From assembly GCF_000160835.1 (NCBI RefSeq), contig NZ_GG700733.1, positions 626,400 through 643,049 of the forward strand: 16,650 bases of DNA, given 5' to 3'. The position numbers and the translations under genes were made by a program. Below, in pieces: positions 11,465 through 16,650 of the stretch. The notes beneath the pieces are model-generated. The model did not search any database and was not told where the DNA came from. It saw nothing but the letters and a program-made list of their open reading frames with translations. Numbering within the stretch: the stretch's first letter is position 1; every line of letters begins with the position of its first letter. The DNA is from Limosilactobacillus antri DSM 16041. GTDB lineage: Bacteria; Bacillota; Bacilli; Lactobacillales; Lactobacillaceae.

Positions 11465-12469
11465 ATGCGTAAACGAGCACGGATTATTTACAACCCGACT
11501 GCTGGTCGTGAAGCGCTCCGCCGGGACCTGGTCGATATTCTGGACATCTACGAAAAGGCGGGCTACGAGACGAGCGCGTTTGCCACTACGCCAGCACCGG
11601 ATTCGGCAAAAAATGAAGCAACCCGGGCGGCGCAGGAAGGCTTTGACCTGATCGTGGCTGCCGGCGGGGACGGAACCCTCAATGAGGTGGTGAACGGGAT
11701 CGCCGGGCTGGAAAAGCGGCCAACGATGGCGATTATTCCGGCCGGGACGACTAATGATTACGCCCGGGCGCTACGGATTCCCCGTGATGATCCGATTGCT
11801 GCCGCTAAACTGATCCTAAAGAAGAACAAGAAGTTCAAGATTGACATCGGCAAGGCGGGCGACAACTACTTTATGAACATCGCGGCCGGGGGGACCCTGA
11901 CGGAGCTGACCTATGATGTGCCGTCGTCGATGAAGTCGCTTTTCGGCTATGCCGCATACTTTGCCAAGGGTGCGGAGCTTTTGCCGCAGGTTAAGCCGGT
12001 TGACGTTTCCATTAAGTACGATGGCAATGAATATCGGGGAATGGCTTCGACGATTTTCCTGGCACTGACCAATTCGGTGGGCGGCTTTGAGCAAATTGTG
12101 CCGGATGCCGCGCTGGACGATGGTAAGTTTACGATGATCATCGTAAAGAAGAGCAGCCTAGCCGATATGCTGAGCTTGATGGCGAAGGCCCTGCAAGGCA
12201 AGCACCTTGGCGATCCGCGAATTATTTATGCCAAGGCAACCGATGTGACCGTAACCCCGTTAAATAAGGAAGACCGCCTGATGATCAACCTCGATGGCGA
12301 ATACGGCGGGGACGCACCGATGAAGTTCCATGACCTAAAACAGCACATTGAGGTGGTGGCAAACCTGGATGAGATTCCGGATGATGCCATCACCGATTCG
12401 GCCGACTTTCGACGGGTCGAAAAGGACTTCGTGGAGGGTGTCGGCAAGATTAGTGAAGAAGATAAGTAA
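11465..12469 (+). CDS. dagK: Diacylglycerol kinase family lipid kinase
   Basis: Soluble DgkB/YegS-type lipid kinase that phosphorylates diacylglycerol (probably released during lipoteichoic acid synthesis) to phosphatidic acid. It has 334 residues. The catalytic domain shows IIYNPTAGR near the N-terminus and the nucleotide-binding GGDGT loop (residues 67-71, AAGGDGTLNEVVNGIAG), then AIIPAGTTNDYARALRIP. The C-terminal beta-sandwich has DIGKAGDNYFMNIAAGG and INLDGEYGGDAPM. AGGAGG at 11453-11458 overlaps the gatB stop, and the start lies 10 bases after that stop, so it is the last gene of the gatCAB operon, as in Bacillus. Its terminator is shared with the convergent PLD-ATPase gene. Confidence 0.95.
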   Translation: MRKRARIIYNPTAGREALRRDLVDILDIYEKAGYETSAFATTPAPDSAKNEATRAAQEGFDLIVAAGGDGTLNEVVNGIAGLEKRPTMAIIPAGTTNDYARALRIPRDDPIAAAKLILKKNKKFKIDIGKAGDNYFMNIAAGGTLTELTYDVPSSMKSLFGYAAYFAKGAELLPQVKPVDVSIKYDGNEYRGMASTIFLALTNSVGGFEQIVPDAALDDGKFTMIIVKKSSLADMLSLMAKALQGKHLGDPRIIYAKATDVTVTPLNKEDRLMINLDGEYGGDAPMKFHDLKQHIEVVANLDEIPDDAITDSADFRRVEKDFVEGVGKISEEDK

Positions 12470-12520
12470 AAGAGCAAACCAGCAACTATGAGCAGTTGCT
12501 TGGTTTGCTCTTTAATCTTT
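12469..12520. terminator. Bidirectional intrinsic terminator between dagK and the PLD-ATPase gene
   Basis: A left arm at 12469-12487 (AAAGAGCAAACC plus AGCAACT) pairs with a right arm at 12494-12513, with a single-base bulge and a 6-base loop. A T-rich tail follows on the plus strand (TTTAATCTTT), and CTTTTACTT follows on the minus strand. The right arm ends on the stop codon of the minus-strand gene, so one structure serves both converging genes. Confidence 0.88.
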
Positions 12521-14740
12521 ATGAAAGAGACGGGAGAATAATCCCGGCTTCTTCTGGTTAGCTGCCAGTTTGGCGAGGACCTCCTGCATTTGCTGGTCGC
12601 GTTGCTCTTCCCGCTTGCTCCGTTCCTCATCCCGTTTGGCTTGGGCCTTGAGGTAGGCACTCATGCTGTTTTGGTCGTGTTCCTGCTGGTGCAGCTGGTT
12701 GTAGTAGTTACGGATCAGGGGTTCGCCAATAAAATGATCGAACTTATCAATGCTGAGCATCATCCCGTTGTCGTATTGGTAAATCGCGATCCCGGCTTCC
12801 CGGGGGAACATATTGAAGTAGTTATCTAGGGTTTGGTTGATGTTTTCGTAGGTGGTGCTCCCCTTGAGGTTGTTGAAGATGGCTTTGGAGACGGTGAACC
12901 GCTGGTCGTCACCGTTGGTAAAGGCGACGTGCTTGAAGTCGTCGTCCCGGATCAGCATCTTCCAGGTAATCCGGTTGCGGTCGACCTTGTAATTGTAGTT
13001 GTCATCGATAATATCGGCGAGCTCGTTAGCGAGGTTAAAGTTCTTAAACAGCTCTTTGACGATTTGCTTGGTGAGGTACAAGTAATCGCTAATCAAGTGG
13101 TCTTCGTCAAAGCCGGAGAGCTGGTTGAGGCGCCGATTCAGTTCCCCGGTCACGTATTTATAGATGTGGTCATTGAGGCTGTTAATCAGGATATTGTAGT
13201 CGTAGCGCTGCTGGTCCAGCGGTAGCCAGCCGGCTTCAAAGGAGAGGTAGTAAACCCGCTTGGTAATTTCCTCCAAGTTGTTGATGGCGTGTCCGCCAGC
13301 GTTGTGGTTCATCGCAAAGATGTTGACGTTGTGGATGTCATCGATGGTGTTTGACCACTGCTTGATTGCGTTGGTCGCCACCTTGCTGTGCAAGAAGTTA
13401 TCGTTGAGTTCATCGATAATCATTGGCGAGATGAACCGTTTTGACTGAAGGTAATTATTCAAGAAGCCGACTGCCCGGTTGGTGTGCGAACCGTTCCCGC
13501 CATTGATTTCTGAATACTGGACACTTGAGGAATGGTCACCGATAAAGGGTTTAAAGTAGTCGCGGACGAGGAGCGTCTTCCCAGTGGTTCCCCGGCCAAT
13601 CAGGACCATCGAAAGGGGAATCTGGTCGGCACTACGGGCGTAGTTGGATTGCCGGTAAATTTGGCGGATTTTCCAGATCAAGGGTGCAGTCATCAGGTAC
13701 ATAAAGGCGGAAAGCGCCTGGTGGCTTTCGTCCTTGACCTTGTTGTACTTAAAGCTCTTGATAATGTTAATGAAGTTAACGACGTCTTCTCGGCTGACCT
13801 GGTAGAGCGGAAAACTAAGCGGGTGGTAAAGCTGGTCGTGGGAATCCTTGATGATGATTTGGTTTCCCTGGTAGGACCACATTGGTGTCGGACACAGGGA
13901 GTCGGCGCTGACCGTTTCGGTCTCGTCCTGGTCGCTAAAGGATTGGTAGGTGATCTGCTGAACCTGTTGGCGAACCTGGTCGTGGTTCCGCCGTTTGTTA
14001 CCCTTCGCGGTGTAAATCGCCTTGATGACCCGGGCGGTCGTGTCTGGGACCAGTGCAAAGCGTTGGCTAGACTGCTGGTCAGCGTTAGTTATTTTAGTAA
14101 TATCGTCAGGATTGATGTGCAATTCAGAATTCTGGAGCTGGTCGAGTGTCTGGTCAGTGACGATGGCGGTAATCGCCTGCTTATCCTTACCACGGATCTG
14201 GCCAATTAGTTTCCGGTTAACGTAATCAATACTGTCTTCCGTGAAGTTTTGCTGAAAGAGTTGTTGGTGAGCCGCATAGATCGGCTGGTCGGCCGGATTG
14301 TCCTTTTGACCAGCGTACATCCAGAGCATTTCGTGGTTGTTGGTAAGGGCCTTTTTAGTCAAATTCATGGAGCCGTTGAAGATGATAAAAGAGTCGTTAT
14401 TTTCCACGATGAAATACTTGGTATGGAAAAGCTGATCCTTAGTAAAGCGGAGTTGAAGGGTTCCATCCTCCAGCCGGTTAAGAAAGTCTTCACTGGCTGA
14501 AGTGAGTTCCTTGACCCTGCGAGAAACGTTAAAAAATTGGTTGAGATTTTGTCCAGTTCGCTGGTCTTCAAGCCCTAGGACCAAGTTTACTTGTTTAAAG
14601 CGGGGGAGTAGTTGACGTTCAATAATCTTAAAACTGCTAACAAAGGAAACACCGTTGAACCGGTCAAAGTCGTTAATTAGGTCGAAAAAATCGGGCTGGT
14701 ACAACATCGTATTATGTTTCAGGTCGTAGATTGTAAGCAT
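12512..14740 (-). CDS. Phospholipase D-like nuclease fused to P-loop ATPase (742 aa)
   Basis: Two-module protein; I recognise the domains but not a named family. Residues about 1-170 are PLD-like, with one HKD-type motif (H106, K108, then GSMN at 123-126). The expected Asp after H-x-K is Glu113. One motif per chain implies a dimeric active site, as in Nuc or BfiI nucleases. Residues about 170-340 are an unassigned linker. Residues about 340-510 are an ATPase: Walker A GRGTTGKT (382-389), Walker B MIIDE (D443-E444), a sensor-like IFAMN (N478) and TKRVYYLSF with R495. This order resembles SF3/AAA+ helicases rather than SF1/SF2. The C-terminus has a charged, probably coiled-coil stretch (684-728) ending in basic GLFSRLF. 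It is Asn/Ile/Asp-rich, lower in G+C than its neighbours, and lies antisense to the surrounding genes with its own promoter and a good SD (AAAGGAG). A defence or DNA-processing role is inference. Confidence 0.85.
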   Translation of the reverse strand: MLTIYDLKHNTMLYQPDFFDLINDFDRFNGVSFVSSFKIIERQLLPRFKQVNLVLGLEDQRTGQNLNQFFNVSRRVKELTSASEDFLNRLEDGTLQLRFTKDQLFHTKYFIVENNDSFIIFNGSMNLTKKALTNNHEMLWMYAGQKDNPADQPIYAAHQQLFQQNFTEDSIDYVNRKLIGQIRGKDKQAITAIVTDQTLDQLQNSELHINPDDITKITNADQQSSQRFALVPDTTARVIKAIYTAKGNKRRNHDQVRQQVQQITYQSFSDQDETETVSADSLCPTPMWSYQGNQIIIKDSHDQLYHPLSFPLYQVSREDVVNFINIIKSFKYNKVKDESHQALSAFMYLMTAPLIWKIRQIYRQSNYARSADQIPLSMVLIGRGTTGKTLLVRDYFKPFIGDHSSSVQYSEINGGNGSHTNRAVGFLNNYLQSKRFISPMIIDELNDNFLHSKVATNAIKQWSNTIDDIHNVNIFAMNHNAGGHAINNLEEITKRVYYLSFEAGWLPLDQQRYDYNILINSLNDHIYKYVTGELNRRLNQLSGFDEDHLISDYLYLTKQIVKELFKNFNLANELADIIDDNYNYKVDRNRITWKMLIRDDDFKHVAFTNGDDQRFTVSKAIFNNLKGSTTYENINQTLDNYFNMFPREAGIAIYQYDNGMMLSIDKFDHFIGEPLIRNYYNQLHQQEHDQNSMSAYLKAQAKRDEERSKREEQRDQQMQEVLAKLAANQKKPGLFSRLFHKD

Positions 14741-14750
14741 GAGCTAACGG

Positions 14751-14757
14751 CTCCTTT
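14751..14757 (-). promoter_or_regulatory. Ribosome binding site of the PLD-ATPase gene
   Basis: Read on the minus strand, AAAGGAG lies 10 bases before the ATG at 14740-14738, a strong site that supports this start. Confidence 0.85.
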
Positions 14758-14766
14758 CTAAATTTA

Positions 14767-14795
14767 ATTTTAAATGGCTTTGAATGGCATGTAAA
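14767..14795 (-). promoter_or_regulatory. Sigma-A-type promoter of the PLD-ATPase gene
   Basis: On the minus strand, TTTACA (14795-14790) and TAAAAT (14772-14767) are separated by exactly 17 bases, a near-consensus housekeeping promoter. Transcription would start near 14760, so the 5' leader is short and places the SD almost at the transcript start. The -35 is back-to-back with the rlmD -35, 27 bases away. Confidence 0.75.
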
Positions 14796-14822
14796 TACAA
14801 TGATTAACTTCAGTGACATTGC

Positions 14823-14851
14823 TTGATGAGCCTGGGCGATTTTGTCATAAT
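14823..14851 (+). promoter_or_regulatory. Promoter of rlmD
   Basis: TTGATG (14823-14828), a 17-base spacer ending in TGT, and CATAAT (14846-14851) form a combined -35 and extended -10 promoter. The 7-bp inverted repeat CATTGCT (14817-14823) and AGCAATG (14862-14868) brackets it. The predicted start near 14858 lies downstream of the longest possible reading-frame start, which supports the GTG start at 14889. Confidence 0.75.
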
Positions 14852-14876
14852 AGGGCTATTGAGCAATGGTGAAAAT

Positions 14877-14881
14877 GGAGG
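14877..14881 (+). promoter_or_regulatory. Ribosome binding site that selects the rlmD GTG start
   Basis: GGAGG at 14877-14881 lies 7 bases before the GTG at 14889. The reading frame stays open upstream to a TTG at 14823, but that codon lies within the promoter -35 element. Confidence 0.85.
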
Positions 14882-14888
14882 AAGAATC

Positions 14889-16265
14889 GTGAAAGTAAAC
14901 GTTCCGGTACATAAAAATGAAGAATACCAGGCCAAGGTAATTGATTTGACCTACGAGGGCAACGGGGTCGTCAAGATTGCTGACTTCCCGGTCTTTGTAC
15001 CCAACGCCCTACCGGGGGAAGAAGTGACGGTGCGGGTGACTAAGGTGACAAGGAACTTTGCCTTGGGCCGGGTGATGGACTGGCAAACGAAGAGTGCCGA
15101 CCGGGTCGACGTGAAGGACAAGAAGTACATTCAGACCGGGATTGCACCGCTGGGTCACTTAAAGTACTTGGCACAGCTGCGTTTTAAGCAGCACCAGATT
15201 GAGGAGCTGTTGGCGAAGGCTCACCTGGATGGAATTAAGGTAGCGCCGACGATGGGGATGGAGCGGCCTTACCACTACCGGAACAAGGCTCAGGTGCCTG
15301 TCAAGCTGGTCCACGGCAAGCTGGAAACCGGCTTTTACAAGCGGGGAAGCCATACCCTGGTGCCGATTGAGGACTTCTACATTCAGGATCCGAAGATTGA
15401 CGAGGCGATTGTCGTCGTTCGGGACTTGTTGCGGAAGTACCACGTGACGCCGTATGATGAACGGACTGGTAAGGGCGTTATCCGGACGGTGATGGTGCGC
15501 CGGGGCTATTACAGCCATGAAGTGATGGTTGTTTTGGTCACGAACACGAAGCGGTTGCCGATGAAAGAACAGATTGTCGACGGCATCGTGGCCGGGGTGC
15601 CGGAAGTGAAGAGTATCGTGCAGAACATCAACGATAAGCGGACCAATAAGCTGCTCGGTGATACTGATAAGACGCTGTGGGGCAAGGATGAAATCCACGA
15701 CCAGCTGCTGGGCATTGACTTTGCGATTTCGCCGCTGTCCTTCTACCAGGTCAACCCCCAGCAGACGGAGCGGCTGTACCAGACGGCGATTGATAGTGCG
15801 GGACTGGATGGTAGCCAGACGGTGATTGACGCCTACTGCGGGATCGGGACGATTTCACTGGCGGTGGCGCGGCACGCCAAGCAGGTCTACGGGGTTGAGA
15901 TTGTCCCGGCGGCGATTGAGGATGCTAAGCATAACGCCAAGCGCAACGGGATTAAGAACGCCAAATTTGTCGTTGGCAAGGCCGAAGACCAGTTTGCCAA
16001 GTGGCAGGCGGCGGGCCTGAAGCCGGACGTGGTGATCGTCGACCCGCCGCGCAAGGGCCTGGCGGAGTCGCTGATTGAAGCGACCGGCGAGATGGCGCCA
16101 CAGAAAGTGATTTATGTTTCCTGCAACCCGGCCACCCTGGTGCGGGACATCCAACGCTTTGCGGACGTCGGCTACCATGTGGTGAAGCCGATCCAGCCCG
16201 TCGACCAGTTCCCGCAGACGACGCATGTTGAGAGTGTTACGGTCCTGGAACGTACAGAAAAATAG
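14889..16265 (+). CDS. rlmD: 23S rRNA (uracil-C5)-methyltransferase, RlmD/RlmCD (TrmA/RumA family)
   Basis: SAM-dependent enzyme that methylates C5 of uracil in 23S rRNA (U1939, and in many Gram-positives also U747). From the GTG it has 458 residues. An N-terminal TRAM RNA-binding domain (about 1-60, VIDLTYEGNGVVKIADFPVFVPNALPGE) is followed by the central domain and the Rossmann methyltransferase. SAM-binding DAYCGIGT starts at D314, DPPRKG is at 385-390, and the catalytic cysteine is C412 in YVSCNPATLVRD. The region that holds the [4Fe-4S] cysteines in E. coli RumA (C-G-G-C type) reads YIQTGIAPLGHL at 80-91, without cysteine. C317 and C412 are the only cysteines I see in the protein. The enzyme is therefore clusterless, and the substrate (U1939, U747 or both) cannot be read from sequence alone. 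It is normally close to dagK, but here the PLD-ATPase gene lies between them. Confidence 0.93.
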   Translation: MKVNVPVHKNEEYQAKVIDLTYEGNGVVKIADFPVFVPNALPGEEVTVRVTKVTRNFALGRVMDWQTKSADRVDVKDKKYIQTGIAPLGHLKYLAQLRFKQHQIEELLAKAHLDGIKVAPTMGMERPYHYRNKAQVPVKLVHGKLETGFYKRGSHTLVPIEDFYIQDPKIDEAIVVVRDLLRKYHVTPYDERTGKGVIRTVMVRRGYYSHEVMVVLVTNTKRLPMKEQIVDGIVAGVPEVKSIVQNINDKRTNKLLGDTDKTLWGKDEIHDQLLGIDFAISPLSFYQVNPQQTERLYQTAIDSAGLDGSQTVIDAYCGIGTISLAVARHAKQVYGVEIVPAAIEDAKHNAKRNGIKNAKFVVGKAEDQFAKWQAAGLKPDVVIVDPPRKGLAESLIEATGEMAPQKVIYVSCNPATLVRDIQRFADVGYHVVKPIQPVDQFPQTTHVESVTVLERTEK

Positions 16266-16303
16266 TCGATAAACCGCGTCATAACGTCATTCGTAGACAA
16301 TTG

Positions 16304-16358
16304 AAAGTGTACTAATTCCTGTTTTATTGATTGGAATTAGTACACTTTTTGCTTTTTA
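16304..16358 (+). terminator. Strong intrinsic terminator after rlmD
   Basis: AAAGTGTACTAATTCC (16304-16319) pairs perfectly over 16 bp with GGAATTAGTACACTTT (16333-16348) around a 13-base loop. T-tracts follow (TTTTTGCTTTTT). The A-rich left flank is short, so it acts mainly on the plus strand. Confidence 0.92.
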
Positions 16359-16388
16359 TGCCTTGAGTGTTATTATTAATGTAGTTTC

Positions 16389-16403
16389 TTGAAACCGTTT
16401 GAT
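16389..16403 (+). promoter_or_regulatory. Possible catabolite-responsive element (cre)
   Basis: TTGAAACCGTTTGAT fits the CcpA-site consensus WTGNAANCGNWNNCW with a single mismatch (A instead of C at the fourteenth position). It overlaps the -35 of the following gene, which would suit repression by CcpA. The match is short and could be chance. Confidence 0.4.
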
Positions 16404-16427
16404 TTAATGATGGGATTTTGGTATGAT
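16399..16427 (+). promoter_or_regulatory. Promoter of the KxYKxGKxW protein gene
   Basis: TTGATT (16399-16404), a 17-base spacer ending in TGG, and TATGAT (16422-16427) form a -35 plus extended -10 pair. The transcript would start near 16434. Confidence 0.7.
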
Positions 16428-16461
16428 TTTATCTAAAAAAGTGAAAAAGGTAGGTTCTTTT

Positions 16462-16650
16462 ATGTTAAGGAATAATTATTTTGGAGAGACTAAAACGCAT
16501 TATAAATTATATAAATGCGGTAAGAATTGGGCTGTCATGGGGATTTCATTATTTTCGCTGGGATTAGGGATGGATGCTAGTTACCAGCCAGTGTCAGCTG
16601 ATGTGACAGCCACCAGCACCTCAAGCAGTGCAGTGAGGACCGATGCAATC
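16462..16650 (+). CDS. KxYKxGKxW signal-peptide surface/secreted protein (5' part only)
   Basis: Only the first 63 codons lie in the window, and the frame is still open at the right edge. The exact KxYKxGKxW motif is present as KLYKCGKNW (residues 15-23). A hydrophobic stretch (about 24-37) and a probable cleavage site after VSA (residue 46) follow, and the mature protein begins with a Thr/Ser-rich stretch. This signal type is found on large lactobacillar and streptococcal exoproteins: serine-rich repeat adhesins exported by SecA2/SecY2, and glucansucrases or other extracellular polysaccharide enzymes. The type cannot be told from this part. The ATG follows AAAGG/TAGG at 16446-16454. An in-frame GTG at 16441 lacks an SD. 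The DNA is clearly more AT-rich than the housekeeping block, which suggests acquisition. Confidence 0.85.
   Translation, partial: MLRNNYFGETKTHYKLYKCGKNWAVMGISLFSLGLGMDASYQPVSADVTATSTSSSAVRTDAI

Noticed and set aside
13532..14209. A 225-codon plus-strand open frame inside the PLD-ATPase gene
   Set aside because: It is antisense to the gene whose PLD and Walker motifs are clear, has no SD or domain, and has the valine-rich pattern of a reverse-complement shadow.
12512..14740. Assignment of the PLD-ATPase to Mokosh type II or DISARM
   Set aside because: Mokosh type II joins PLD to an SF1 helicase, and DISARM DrmC is a separate PLD protein beside helicase and methylase genes. Here the ATPase motifs are not SF1/SF2 and there are no partner genes.
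12470..14888. Insertion sequence or transposon carrying the PLD-ATPase gene
   Set aside because: I found no transposase, integrase, terminal inverted repeats or clear direct repeats at the gene borders. Foreign origin is suggested only by composition and orientation.
14823..14888. N-terminal extension of RlmD from the TTG at 14823
   Set aside because: This codon is the promoter -35 itself and lies upstream of the likely transcription start. The GGAGG-GTG pair at 14877-14891 is a better start and gives the normal TRAM-domain N-terminus.
16441..16461. Alternative GTG start for the KxYKxGKxW protein
   Set aside because: It is in frame but has only A/T-rich sequence and no SD upstream. The ATG at 16462 has AAGGTAGG at a usable distance.

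Overview
The window is a chromosomal segment of a Gram-positive lactic acid bacterium, most likely a fairly GC-rich Limosilactobacillus-type Lactobacillaceae (L. fermentum-like). The reasons are the gene order pcrA-ligA-camS-gatCAB-dagK-rlmD, strong AGGAGG-type ribosome binding sites with frequent GTG/TTG starts, CTG/CGG/GCC-rich codons, and a KxYKxGKxW signal peptide at the right edge. The genus is inferred from features, not from a database search.

Layout. (1) 38-2518: a plus-strand unit with a membrane-anchored GH73 glucosaminidase, xanthine phosphoribosyltransferase (xpt) and a divergent PurK-like ATP-grasp protein, closed by a nested hairpin terminator. (2) 2598-8150: pcrA (helicase), ligA (NAD-dependent ligase) and camS (lipoprotein), 3-21 nt apart, closed by a terminator. 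(3) 8185-12520: gatC-gatA-gatB (Asp/Glu-tRNA amidotransferase) and dagK (lipid kinase), nearly contiguous. (4) 12512-14740, minus strand: a 742-residue protein joining a phospholipase D-type nuclease domain to a P-loop ATPase, with its own promoter and a terminator shared with dagK. (5) 14823-16358: rlmD (23S rRNA uracil methyltransferase) with its own promoter and a 16-bp perfect terminator stem. (6) 16359-16650: AT-rich DNA with a promoter, a possible catabolite-repression site and the first 63 codons of a KxYKxGKxW surface or secreted protein that runs off the window.

Most of the window is a conserved housekeeping block for DNA repair, ligation, tRNA amidation and rRNA modification. The minus-strand PLD-ATPase gene breaks this pattern. 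It sits between dagK and rlmD, which are often close in Firmicutes. It is visibly poorer in G+C, is autonomously expressed and has two enzymatic modules consistent with nucleic-acid attack or handling. It is the best candidate here for an undescribed system, possibly antiphage or anti-plasmid, though that function is inference. Other points of note are a PurK paralogue that has lost the family's signature active-site residues, an RlmD without Fe-S cysteines, and a local AT-rich patch inside ligA. Four of the five plus-strand promoters lack a good -35 or rely visibly on an extended -10 (TGn before the hexamer). I saw no tRNA, rRNA, CRISPR array or insertion sequence.
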